Assembly: GCA_046160425.1 (NCBI GenBank)
Contig: JBJXGP010000464.1
Coordinates: forward strand, 1 to 7,757
Direction of reading: 5' to 3'
Length of the DNA stretch: 7,757 bases
Source: JAQCEJ01 sp046160425
Lineage (GTDB): Bacteria; Planctomycetota; Planctomycetia; Planctomycetales; Planctomycetaceae
In this document: positions 1 to 6,302 of the stretch, piece by piece
Position numbering within the stretch: position 1 is the first letter of the stretch
Layout: every line of letters starts with the position of its first letter
The notes under the pieces: model-generated
Databases searched by the model: none
The model's input: only the letters and a program-made list of their open reading frames with translations
Told to the model about the DNA's origin: nothing
Program-made: the position numbers and the translations under genes

Positions 1-39
1 CAATTGAAAATCCCGTTCGTAACGTTTCCCTTTGGCCAT
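1..39 (-). CDS. IS3-type transposase OrfA, N-terminal 13 codons only (partial)
   Basis: An ATG at 39 on the minus strand opens a frame reading MAKGKRYERDFQL to the window edge. A basic start followed by a (K/R)-R-Y-x-R-x-F-x-L pattern is common at the beginning of IS3/IS911 OrfA proteins, which carry an N-terminal helix-turn-helix that binds the element ends. An AAGGAG ribosome binding site 8 bases upstream supports real translation. Only 13 residues are visible, so the identification leans on the terminal-repeat sequence and the spacing. A different small DNA-binding protein cannot be excluded. Confidence 0.5.
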   Translation of the reverse strand, partial: MAKGKRYERDFQL

Positions 40-47
40 GTGTGACA

Positions 48-53
48 CTCCTT
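48..53 (-). promoter_or_regulatory. Strong Shine-Dalgarno site for the OrfA-like gene
   Basis: The minus strand reads AAGGAG, then an 8-base spacer (TGTCACAC), then ATG at 39. It is the best Shine-Dalgarno match in the window; most other genes here have weak ones. It fixes the start of the partial transposase gene. Confidence 0.65.
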
Positions 54-65
54 GAAAGAAAGGTT

Positions 66-93
66 ATTATAATCTTCCTTCCGAGTGTCCGAA
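66..93 (-). promoter_or_regulatory. Possible transposase promoter inside the IS end
   Basis: The minus strand has a perfect TATAAT at 71-66. A weak -35 candidate, TTCGGA at 93-88, precedes it by 16 bases. The -10 box sits 26 bases before the OrfA-like ATG and just inside the terminal repeat, where IS3-family elements usually carry their transposase promoter. The -35 is poor, so activity may be low or depend on junction formation. Confidence 0.4.
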
Positions 94-110
94 ATTCGTG
101 AGGCAGGTCA

Positions 111-746
111 AGTCTTAAGCATCTCACATTGAACAGCGGGTCATTGACGGCCGAAGGAATGAACGTTTTGGGGAGCATGGAGTCACTTGAGGAATTGGAC
201 CTTTCGTACTGCCAAAGTGTAAAAGCTGGTTTTGATGCGCTGGGCCAACTCAATCGCCTAAAGAAGTTAACCTTGATATTAACCGATGTTGCGGATGAAG
301 AACTTCAGCATCTCATTCGCCTGCCCGATTTGCAGATGTTGAATCTCAGCAAAACTCATATTACCGATGCGGGTCTCAAGATTATCGGCGAATTACAGCA
401 TCTGCGAAGCCTAAATCTCAGTGAAACTGAAGTGTCAGACGATGGGTTAAAATCGCTGCTCAACCTGAAGCAACTGGAAGAATTAAAGGTGAATTCACGA
501 CAGATTACCGATGCAGGCGTGTCGGTAATCTGTCAGTTGAATAACTTGCGAACAATACAACTTTACTTATCCAGGCTTACGGACTCGGGGCTCGAAAAGT
601 TGCAAGCACTTGAGCACCTTGAGCACTTAGATCTTAATTCTCCCCCTCACGTGACAATGTCTGCCGTGAATCAGTTTCGAACAGTGCGACCTGAAATAAA
701 TATTATTTATTACAGCCGTGTAGGCGGGGACAAGTTCCAGCCTTGA
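111..746 (+). pseudogene. Leucine-rich-repeat protein gene, 5' part cut off by the IS
   Basis: The frame encodes 211 residues without a credible start. It shows seven or so 24-residue repeats of the form L-x-x-L-x-L-x-x-x-x-[IVL]-[TS]-D-x-G-[LV]-x-x-[IL]-x-x-L-x-x, the cysteine-poor 'TDAGL' type that is abundant in planctomycetes. The best copies are around residues 74-145 (LNLSKTHITDAGLK, LNLSETEVSDDGLK, ITDAGV). The C-terminus departs from the repeat after residue 175 and ends at a TGA at 744-746. The first repeat (LKHLTLNSGSLTAEG) begins at 114, so repeat register extends upstream of the TTG (129) and ATG (159) that a gene finder might choose. LRR solenoids usually bind proteins; the partner is unknown. 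No signal peptide or transmembrane segment is visible in what remains. The remnant is probably inactive unless it is transcribed from the IS. Confidence 0.75.
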
Positions 747-799
747 GGGAGTACGTTCGATCGGTATGGTGACGAGTTCAAGCACGACCAATGAGAAAT

Positions 800-848
800 G
801 CTGGGACGAGTCCCAGCCTACGGAACTGCTGGACAATCCAGCAGTTCC
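800..848. repeat. Double-hairpin dispersed repeat (REP/MITE-like)
   Basis: Two perfect inverted repeats lie in tandem in the gap between the LRR remnant and the next gene. The first pairs GCTGGGAC (800-807) with GTCCCAGC (810-817). The second is a 12-bp stem, GGAACTGCTGGA (822-833), with its complement at 837-848 around the 3-base loop CAA. The layout and wording resemble repeats I associate with planctomycete intergenic regions. Neither hairpin is followed by a T-run, so an intrinsic terminator is less likely than a mobile or structural repeat. The element may extend to about 790-870. Confidence 0.65.
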
Positions 849-923
849 ACCCCGCCGCCAGACACATGAAGCATGTCACGGCGTATTTGAAAGCAGTTGT
901 CAGTTTAACGAGTTACGCACATC

Positions 924-931
924 AGGTAAGG
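924..931 (+). promoter_or_regulatory. Shine-Dalgarno-like site for the 181-residue protein
   Basis: AGGTAAGG lies 7 bases before the ATG at 939 and supports that start over others in the frame. It is an imperfect but purine-rich match. Confidence 0.4.
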
Positions 932-938
932 TGTATTC

Positions 939-1484
939 ATGCGGGCAGACCAAAAAGCGGCCAAGAAGGCGATTGAAATGTTGTGCGGTACTTCGCTGTT
1001 CCAGCACGTAGGCGAAGCCTTCGACTCAACACAACCTGGCAGCAAATTCGAGCGAGCGAAGAGTTGGAAAGCCGCCATTGCGTTCACGAAGAAGGAGAAG
1101 TTTTGGTTATACGCCGGTACGGAGGCTGGAAATGAACTATCAATGACCATCCATACGGCATGGGGAAACAAGTTCCTCGACGAGACGAACAAACTGGTAC
1201 GGAACTTTAACAAACGTCTAAGTATTCCTCTCAATGATCTGGTTGAAGCCGATATTCTCGCTGAAATTGGAAATGGTGCGGACGCTGTGCTCAAAAAAAT
1301 CGTGTACGACTTTCGAAGCATTGCACTGGACTACGCGTACGCTGAACTGCTGCCGATTTCGTATTTCCGGACGGTGATCGAACCTCTGTATCTCGCGGGG
1401 CGATTTCCGTGCGGCTGGAACGGGAAGAAAGCCGTTCATGGAATCAAAGGCCTACTTCGGAGTAAAGCGGAAGTGGTATTCTGA
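939..1484 (+). CDS. Hypothetical protein, 181 residues, with a YLAGRFPCGW motif
   Basis: I do not recognise this protein. It is lysine-rich at the start (residues 1-10), has a hydrophilic middle with several W/F residues (FTKKEKFWLYAG at 49-60), and a C-terminal segment (residues 120-160) rich in Y, L and A that ends in PLYLAGRFPCGW. The LAG-x-FPCGW stretch reminds me of a motif near the C-terminus of short uncharacterised planctomycete proteins, but I cannot name a family. There is no signal peptide, membrane helix or metal-binding cluster, so it is probably cytoplasmic. A ribosome-binding-like AGGTAAGG precedes the ATG. It sits alone between a repeat and the convergent proB gene, 109 bp away, in the accessory-looking left part. 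That it is a gene is likely; its function is open. Confidence 0.65.
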   Translation: MRADQKAAKKAIEMLCGTSLFQHVGEAFDSTQPGSKFERAKSWKAAIAFTKKEKFWLYAGTEAGNELSMTIHTAWGNKFLDETNKLVRNFNKRLSIPLNDLVEADILAEIGNGADAVLKKIVYDFRSIALDYAYAELLPISYFRTVIEPLYLAGRFPCGWNGKKAVHGIKGLLRSKAEVVF

Positions 1485-1593
1485 AAGAACGGTTCTGTCG
1501 GCGGCAGGGTGGCCCGGCCCGGTCCGGGAACGAGCGACATTCGAGAGCACAGCCGTGTTAACTCCAACCAGCACATTCGGCAATTAAAGACGG

Positions 1594-2736
1594 TCAACCG
1601 AGAACCACCAGATTATTCCGATGCACAACCTCCGCATACGGTAGCGTTCCCAGGATTTTGGGGATCTCGGAGGTTTTTTTGCGGGCGATTTGTTGGGCGT
1701 CGCTGGCGTCGTAGTTCGAAAGGCCGCGGGCGATTTCGGTTCCTTTTTCGTTGCAGATCGAAACGACCTCACCTTCCGCGAACTCGCCGTTGACTTTGAT
1801 GATACCGATCGGCAGGAGCGATTTTCCGGCGACGAGAATCGCCTCGCACGCCCCCTGATCGATGATGAATGTCCCTTTGGGTTTGACGGTGAAACCGATC
1901 CAGCGCTTGATCGCCGGGATCGCCGTTTCCTTGGCGAGGAAGAGCGTCCCCACGTCGTCCCCTTGAAGAATTTCCTGCAAGATTCCCGGATGCGTCCCGT
2001 TGGCGATGATCGCCGGGATGCCGACGGCGGTGGCCATGCGGACGGCGTCGAGTTTCGAGGCCATCCCCCCCGTGCCGCGAGAACTTTTCGTTTCGGTCAC
2101 TAGATCGTGGAGTCGATCATCCCATTGATCGATGAGCGGGATCACCTGGCTTTTCGGATGCGCAGGATCGCCGTCGTACAACCCGTCGATGACCGACAGA
2201 ATCACCAGCAGCGGATTAGGGAGCAGATGGCTGACCATCGCCGCCAACTGGTCGTTGTCGCCGAATTTGATTTCTTCGATGCTGACGGTATCGTTCTCGT
2301 TGACGATGGGGATCACGTTGTACTCGAAGAGCGTGTAGAGCGTGTTCCGCATGTTGAGATAGCGATGCCGGCGTTTGATGTCGTTCGCGGTCAGCAAGAG
2401 TTGAGCGGCGTGATAGCCATGCTTGCGGAAACAAACGTCGTACAAATGGATGAGGTGGGCCTGCCCCGTCGCGGCGGCGGCCTGCAAGTGGGGGAGATCC
2501 TTGGGGCGTTTGTTCAACTTCAGCAGGCTCATCCCCGTGCCGATGGCTCCGCTGGAAACCAGCACGACCTGCTTCCCCGCCGAGCGAAGCTGAATGATTT
2601 GTTCGCAGAGGCTGGCGATGCGAGCGGGGTCGATCTGATCGGCGGCGTCGGACAGGACATTGCTGCCGACTTTGACCACAAAGGTCTTGGCCCGTTGCAC
2701 AATTTGCCGGCGGATGGGGAGTGGCGTTGATTCCAT
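1594..2736 (-). CDS. proB: Glutamate 5-kinase with C-terminal PUA domain
   Basis: ProB phosphorylates L-glutamate with ATP to gamma-glutamyl phosphate, the first step of proline synthesis in the cytoplasm; in characterised members proline feeds back on it. The 380-residue product has the amino-acid-kinase fold at residues 15-260: VKVGSN (21-26, phosphate binding), SSGAIG (61-66), NENDTVS (146-152, glutamate site), FGDND (158-162), DGLYDGDP (184-191) and GTGGM with Lys228 (nucleotide site). A PUA domain follows at about 285-375 (GEFAEGEVVSI, EIARGLSNY). The length matches full-size bacterial ProB. The frame stays open upstream to an ATG at 2907, but those 57 extra residues come largely from a dispersed repeat and have no place in the family, so the ATG at 2736 is chosen although its Shine-Dalgarno is weak. 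proA, its usual partner, is not in the window. The gene is divergent from purF and convergent with the 181-residue protein gene. Confidence 0.93.
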   Translation of the reverse strand: MESTPLPIRRQIVQRAKTFVVKVGSNVLSDAADQIDPARIASLCEQIIQLRSAGKQVVLVSSGAIGTGMSLLKLNKRPKDLPHLQAAAATGQAHLIHLYDVCFRKHGYHAAQLLLTANDIKRRHRYLNMRNTLYTLFEYNVIPIVNENDTVSIEEIKFGDNDQLAAMVSHLLPNPLLVILSVIDGLYDGDPAHPKSQVIPLIDQWDDRLHDLVTETKSSRGTGGMASKLDAVRMATAVGIPAIIANGTHPGILQEILQGDDVGTLFLAKETAIPAIKRWIGFTVKPKGTFIIDQGACEAILVAGKSLLPIGIIKVNGEFAEGEVVSICNEKGTEIARGLSNYDASDAQQIARKKTSEIPKILGTLPYAEVVHRNNLVVLG

Positions 2737-2848
2737 GCTGTCGGAAAGTTTCTCTCGGTGTTGCTCGCGGATGTCCCGTAGCTTCAGATGAATGCAGGTG
2801 TCGATAGTGGCTTGTCGGCCCGCGCATGGCTCGTCAATATACAACCGG

Positions 2849-2896
2849 CGAAGCGGAGCTTCGAAGACTTGCGTTCCCACGCGGAGCTTGGGAACG
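2849..2896. repeat. Second double-hairpin dispersed repeat (REP-like)
   Basis: Two inverted repeats lie in tandem: CGAAGC (2849-2854) with GCTTCG (2858-2863) around the loop GGA, and CGTTCCCA (2872-2879) with TGGGAACG (2889-2896). The 'CGTTCCCACGCGGAGC(T/G)TGGGAACGAG' theme is one I recognise as a frequent intergenic repeat in planctomycetes and some other phyla. It has the same two-hairpin plan as the repeat at 800-848 but a different sequence. It lies within the open frame upstream of proB and explains the spurious N-terminal extension (reading PKLRVGTQVFEAPLRRLYI). No T-run follows, so it does not look like an intrinsic terminator. Confidence 0.65.
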
Positions 2897-3063
2897 AGGT
2901 GAAACACAGAAATTACTCGAAATCAAGTCCTTTCGAAAGGTTGAAATGGTGACTTTCGGCTCTGCGGCAATTGGTCACGAAGCATTTCTAATTCGAATTG
3001 CTCAATTGCGGTTGAAAAGGCGATTCCCCTTTTGATTGTGCGTGCGATACTTCGGAGAGTGGG

Positions 3064-3093
3064 TTGCAGTCTGAATTTCGGTTAAGATATGAT
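3064..3093 (+). promoter_or_regulatory. Possible sigma-70-type promoter for purF
   Basis: TTGCAG (3064-3069) is followed after 18 bases by TATGAT (3088-3093). The -10 is a good match and the -35 a partial one. If used, the purF transcript would carry a leader of about 225 bases. Planctomycete promoters are poorly defined, so this is tentative. Confidence 0.3.
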
Positions 3094-3312
3094 GAATGGG
3101 CATGAGGCCGGTTCCATCCTTCCGAACGGTTCGATTCCAGGACTCAAATTTCGAGTCATGGAGCAGATCGACCGGGCAAAGTGAATCTCAAAACGCCAAT
3201 TCTCGATACGTGGTCAAGACGTATGGATTTGCGGAGTGAGAGAAGGTCTCCCCGGAGGGGGGCGGAACTCGAACAGACGAACGATTATCTCGTTTCCTTG
3301 CAGAAGACAAAT

Positions 3313-3319
3313 AGAGGGA
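3313..3319 (+). promoter_or_regulatory. Shine-Dalgarno site that fixes the purF start
   Basis: AGAGGGA lies 6 bases before the ATG at 3326. It selects this ATG over an in-frame ATG at 3236, whose extra 30 residues would bury the cysteine that must become the N-terminus of mature PurF. Confidence 0.6.
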
Positions 3320-3325
3320 TCATAC

Positions 3326-4912
3326 ATGTCGGAACTGCATCACGAGTGCGGTGTCGCAGCGGTTTATCATTTGCCCCGGCGTGGTGTCAGTCCGATTGTT
3401 CCGCGGCAGAATCCGCTGGAGACAGCGAGGCTGATCCCCGAATTGCTGATGAACATCCAAAATCGCGGCCAGCTCGCCGCGGGGATGACGTCGTACAATC
3501 CAGAGCGAAACCAGCTCATCGACACACATAGAGATGTGGGAACGGTGACGGAAGTATTTCATCGCAGCCATCCCGAAATTTCCGAAAAACTGATGCAGGA
3601 GTATGCCGGGTTGGCGGCGATCGGACACGTCCGCTACGCCACGTGCGGCAAGGATGACAAAAGTTACGCCCAGCCCTTCGAACGGCATCACATCCAGAAA
3701 TCGAAATGGTTCAGTTTCGGTTTCAACGGTCAATTGGCCAATTATCAGAAATTGCGCGACGAGATTCTTTCGAGTAAAGATTTTCATCTTGCCCGCGAGA
3801 CCGATACCGAAATACTGATGCACTTGATCTCTCAAGAGATTTCGATTCGCGGATCGGCCGATCTGTTCGATCTGCTCTTTCATCTCAACAAGCGGCTGGA
3901 CGGGGCATACAACATCGTCTTCCTCAACGCCGTGGGAGACATGTTCGTCTCGCGCGATCCTCTGGGGATTCGCCCGCTCTGTTACGCCGTCGAAGGCCCG
4001 CTGTTCGCGGCGGCCAGCGAGAGCGTGGCTCTGTCGCAACTGGGATTTGCCAACGAGAGCATCAAGAATGTCCCGCCGGGAAGCGCGGTCATCATTCAGA
4101 ACGGTGAAATGGAGATCCGTCAGTATGCACCAAGCCCTAAGCGGGCACACTGCTTTTTCGAGTGGATTTATTTCGCCAACGTCGCAAGCACGCTCGATGA
4201 CCGCAGCGTCTATCTGACGCGAAAAAACCTGGGTGAAGAACTGGCGCGAATGGAAGAAGGGGTCGATGAAAATACGATCGTCGTTCCCGTTCCCGATACC
4301 GCCAAGGCCGCCGCCGACAGCATGGCCTATCAACTGAAGGTTCCCTGTCTGGAAGGTTTGATCCGCAATCGTTATGTCGGCAGGACGTTCATCGAGGGGG
4401 GCAACCGGGCGGACAAAGCCCGCGCGAAGTACACGCCGCTTCCCGAAGTATTGGCAGGGAAAAGAGTCCTGCTCGTCGAGGATACGATCGTGCGTTCGAC
4501 GACGATGAAAACGTTGATCAAGCAATTGAAGGAGCGCGGCAAGGCCCGCGAAGTTCATGTGCGGGTCGCCTGCCCGCCGATCTTGGCCCCCTGCTTTTAC
4601 GGCATCGACATGTCGACCGTCGATGAGTTGTTCGCCCCCAAATTTCTGCACGGCAGAGCCTTCAGCCGCGAGGTCGAAAACGAGATGGCCGCCGCGCTGG
4701 GAGCCGACAGCTTGCGATACCTTCCCGTGGAAGCGATCGCGCGCTGCGTCGGTATGGCTCGACAGCAACTCTGCCATGCCTGCATCGACGGAAATTACCC
4801 CACACCTGCCGGTCACGAATTGTATCAGATTGCCCTCGACATCTCTGAGCGCGGGGACAAAAATGACAGCCGCACCTATGATCTCCCGGTCGTGACGGCA
4901 ACGCGAACGTGA
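3326..4912 (+). CDS. purF: Amidophosphoribosyltransferase (glutamine PRPP amidotransferase)
   Basis: PurF catalyses the committed step of purine synthesis: glutamine plus PRPP gives 5-phosphoribosylamine. The 528-residue product begins MSELHHE-CGVAAVY, so cleavage of a 7-residue propeptide would expose Cys8 as the Ntn nucleophile. The glutaminase half (8-270) keeps GHVRY (100-104), NG (134-135, oxyanion hole) and ETD (158-160). The phosphoribosyltransferase half carries IRNRYVGRTF (346-355) and the PRPP loop VLLVEDTIVRSTT (381-393). Cys276, Cys423, Cys483 and Cys486 (HCFFEWIYF, PCFYGID, CHAC) match the four ligands of the [4Fe-4S] cluster in Bacillus-type PurF. Departures from the usual motifs are IQNRGQL for IQHRGQE, NGQ for NGN, VEDTIVRSTT for VDDSIVRGTT, and an insertion at 20-40. 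It is longer than the usual 470-510 residues, with extra residues also at the C-terminus. A thioesterase gene follows after 47 bp. Confidence 0.92.
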   Translation: MSELHHECGVAAVYHLPRRGVSPIVPRQNPLETARLIPELLMNIQNRGQLAAGMTSYNPERNQLIDTHRDVGTVTEVFHRSHPEISEKLMQEYAGLAAIGHVRYATCGKDDKSYAQPFERHHIQKSKWFSFGFNGQLANYQKLRDEILSSKDFHLARETDTEILMHLISQEISIRGSADLFDLLFHLNKRLDGAYNIVFLNAVGDMFVSRDPLGIRPLCYAVEGPLFAAASESVALSQLGFANESIKNVPPGSAVIIQNGEMEIRQYAPSPKRAHCFFEWIYFANVASTLDDRSVYLTRKNLGEELARMEEGVDENTIVVPVPDTAKAAADSMAYQLKVPCLEGLIRNRYVGRTFIEGGNRADKARAKYTPLPEVLAGKRVLLVEDTIVRSTTMKTLIKQLKERGKAREVHVRVACPPILAPCFYGIDMSTVDELFAPKFLHGRAFSREVENEMAAALGADSLRYLPVEAIARCVGMARQQLCHACIDGNYPTPAGHELYQIALDISERGDKNDSRTYDLPVVTATRT

Positions 4913-4959
4913 GTGTGGGCTATCGTCGCGAAACCTTTTGAGAGCGAATCTGCCGGACC

Positions 4960-5364
4960 ATGATCCGAGAACACCGTTTTGAAATTCGAGTTCGTTACAG
5001 CGAAACGGATGCCATGGGATTCCTGTATCATGGCAACTACTTCTCGTATTTCGAAATGGGGCGAACCGAACTCTTCCGCGCGCAGGGGGGCAACTACCGC
5101 GAGATGGAAGACCGGGGATACTATTTCGTCGTCGCCAAACTCTCGTGCCAGTATCATAGCCCCGCCCGCTACGACGACCTCTTGACGCTGAACACGCGCG
5201 TGACCAAACTCAGCCCCGCCAAGCTCGAACATGAATACAAAATATTTCGGGACGGCACTCCGATCGCCACCGCAAACAGCGTACTCGCTTGCATCGATCG
5301 GCAAGGGAACATACAGCGGATTTCCGAAATTCTCGGCGCGGCCTGGGAAGAGTTTTCGTCGTAA
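4960..5364 (+). CDS. Hotdog-fold acyl-CoA thioesterase, YbgC/4-hydroxybenzoyl-CoA thioesterase family
   Basis: The 134-residue protein has the size and signature of this family: RYSETDAMGFLYH at 12-24, then NYFSYFEMGRTE at 26-37. Asp17 is the expected catalytic acid, and His24, Tyr27 and Glu32 are the conserved neighbours on the hotdog helix. Members hydrolyse acyl-CoA thioesters in the cytoplasm; YbgC itself works alongside the Tol-Pal system, but no tol or pal gene is visible here, so the substrate is unknown. It starts 47 bp after purF on the same strand and is probably co-transcribed, though no functional link is obvious. The ATG at 4960 has only a distant GAGAG upstream. It converges with mfnB with a 6-bp gap and no terminator-like hairpin between the two genes. 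Confidence 0.88.
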   Translation: MIREHRFEIRVRYSETDAMGFLYHGNYFSYFEMGRTELFRAQGGNYREMEDRGYYFVVAKLSCQYHSPARYDDLLTLNTRVTKLSPAKLEHEYKIFRDGTPIATANSVLACIDRQGNIQRISEILGAAWEEFSS

Positions 5365-5370
5365 TTGCGA

Positions 5371-6228
5371 TTACCGCTGTGCCATCTGAGAGGCCGCAAT
5401 CCCGGCGCGGATAGGGTTCTTCATCGCATCCTTGAACGCTCGCACGGCATGCTCGTCAATCGATTGTTCCCGGCGTTGATTCCGGCAACCGGCAGTGCGG
5501 ATGCCGATGACGTCGGGCTGCGATTGCAGAACATCCGGCAGGCAGTCGGCCCGCAAACTTCCGGCGACGCACCACAGTTGACATGCTTGACGCACGATCT
5601 CCGCGAGCGAGTTGAGCTGCGTGACATCGACACAATCGAGCAGCGTCCGGCCATCTTTCGAAAATGTGTCAATCAACACACCGGCCCATTGACCGCATTC
5701 GAGCATTGCCGGCAATTCGTCATGCAAGGCGCTGATCGATGGTGAACCGGCGGGGATGCAATCGGCATAGACGACGAGTATCCAACCGCAGTTCATAGGT
5801 GAATAGGAACTCCAGCGAATTCGCGATTCGCCGACGATGACCGGCCAATCGGACCGGCAACCCAAGCCGGCGATACCGAGTTTGGCATATGTCCAGCCGT
5901 TGGGTATTCGCACAGGTTCGTCTACGATTGGGACGGCTGAATCGATGCGTAAACTGTCGGAGATCTCTCCCAGAGCGATGCTCCGTTCGAGTCGCGATTC
6001 AAGCCTCTGCATTTCATCAGCGACAGCCTGCCATGTCGCGGCATCAGCCATTCCCAGCGAACCGCGCGAAGGGTCTTTGACATCGATGATGTCGCACCCT
6101 CCGGCGATCGCCGCCGAGACTTCAGCCGCGTCGCGAACGCTGACGAGCAATCGGGGTGAATGAACGAATGAAGCCGCCTGGCTGCGGGTCTCTGAAAAAT
6201 CGGTTGCGTCGCGCTGCTGTTCGTCCAT
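5371..6228 (-). CDS. mfnB: (5-formylfuran-3-yl)methyl phosphate synthase (MfnB, DUF556 family)
   Basis: MfnB condenses two molecules of glyceraldehyde-3-phosphate to the furan precursor of methanofuran, the formyl carrier of the tetrahydromethanopterin C1 pathway. That pathway occurs in methanogens, methylotrophs and many planctomycetes. The 285-residue protein is a TIM-barrel with the key signatures: LLVSVRDAAEVSAAIAGG (27-44), IIDVKDPSRGSLG (47-59) with Lys51, YAKLGIAGLG (114-123) with Lys116, and GVLIDTFSKDG (183-193) with Asp187 and Lys191. These correspond to the catalytic Lys27, Lys85, Asp151 and Lys155 of the Methanocaldococcus jannaschii enzyme, so it should be active. It is about 50 residues longer than the archaeal form, with roughly 24 extra at the N-terminus and the rest mainly at the C-terminus (ending QMAQR). 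The start at 6228 has only a weak AAGAAG upstream. It lies 74 bp downstream of the deacylase gene and may share its transcript. Confidence 0.85.
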   Translation of the reverse strand: MDEQQRDATDFSETRSQAASFVHSPRLLVSVRDAAEVSAAIAGGCDIIDVKDPSRGSLGMADAATWQAVADEMQRLESRLERSIALGEISDSLRIDSAVPIVDEPVRIPNGWTYAKLGIAGLGCRSDWPVIVGESRIRWSSYSPMNCGWILVVYADCIPAGSPSISALHDELPAMLECGQWAGVLIDTFSKDGRTLLDCVDVTQLNSLAEIVRQACQLWCVAGSLRADCLPDVLQSQPDVIGIRTAGCRNQRREQSIDEHAVRAFKDAMKNPIRAGIAASQMAQR

Positions 6229-6273
6229 GAACGCTTCTTATCATCTTCTCGCGGCAAACTCAACCAGACCGAC

Positions 6274-6290
6274 GTGCCGATATGCGGCAC
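6274..6290. other. Short hairpin between the deacylase gene and mfnB
   Basis: GTGCCG (6274-6279) and CGGCAC (6285-6290) form a 6-bp stem with a 5-base loop, 12 bases past the deacylase stop. No T-run follows on the minus strand. It could attenuate or stabilise the transcript between the two genes, or be chance. Confidence 0.3.
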
Positions 6291-6302
6291 ATGAGATGAG
6301 TT

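Larger units (their letters stand above)
1..110 (-). mobile_element. Terminal fragment of a probable IS3-family insertion sequence
   Basis: Read on the minus strand, the segment starts at 110 with TGACCTGCCTCACGAATTTC, which has the TGA tip and general look of IS3-family terminal inverted repeats. It continues through a TATAAT box and a strong Shine-Dalgarno into an OrfA-like start 71 bases inside the tip, a typical layout for the transcription-side end of these elements. The rest of the element lies beyond base 1, so the second inverted repeat and the target duplication cannot be checked. The boundary at 110/111 is supported independently: the neighbouring leucine-rich-repeat frame is in register right up to 111 and hits a stop (99-101) only inside the proposed element. 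The family assignment is from recognition, not from a search. Confidence 0.6.
2737..3325. other. 589-bp spacer between divergent proB and purF
   Basis: The region should hold the promoters of both genes. From left to right it contains the proB leader (2737-2848), a double-hairpin repeat (2849-2896), a perfect 12-bp palindrome CCTTTCGAAAGG (2929-2940), a 6-bp hairpin AAAAGG/CCTTTT (3015-3033), a possible purF promoter (3064-3093) and a weak GACTC/GAGTC dyad (3141-3157). Open frames here look like chance or repeat-derived. I see no recognisable riboswitch or purine-operator sequence. Confidence 0.6.

Noticed and set aside
1515..1530. CCCGGTCCGGG dyad in the gap between the 181-residue protein gene and proB
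   Set aside because: The stem is only 5 bp with a single unpaired base between the arms, and no T-run follows on either strand, so it does not support a terminator call.
1650..1681. A T7 run after GGAGG that could look like a terminator on the plus strand
   Set aside because: No inverted repeat precedes it, and it lies inside the proB coding sequence, where it encodes Lys-Lys (353-354) on the minus strand.
2107..2730. A 207-codon plus-strand frame across proB
   Set aside because: It is antisense to conserved proB motifs, has low-complexity composition and no family resemblance.
2826..3035. A 69-codon plus-strand frame starting in the repeat upstream of proB
   Set aside because: Its first part (LAFPRGAWERG) is the translated dispersed repeat, and the remainder has no coding character or ribosome binding site.
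3125..3145. GGTTCGATTCC, resembling the T-arm of a tRNA
   Set aside because: The five-pair stem does not form, and no acceptor, anticodon arm or CCA end is found nearby. It is a chance match.
3320..4816. A 498-codon open frame on the minus strand opposite purF
   Set aside because: It lies wholly antisense to a well-supported purF and its product is rich in R, H, D and Q without any recognisable motif. It is a shadow caused by codon bias.
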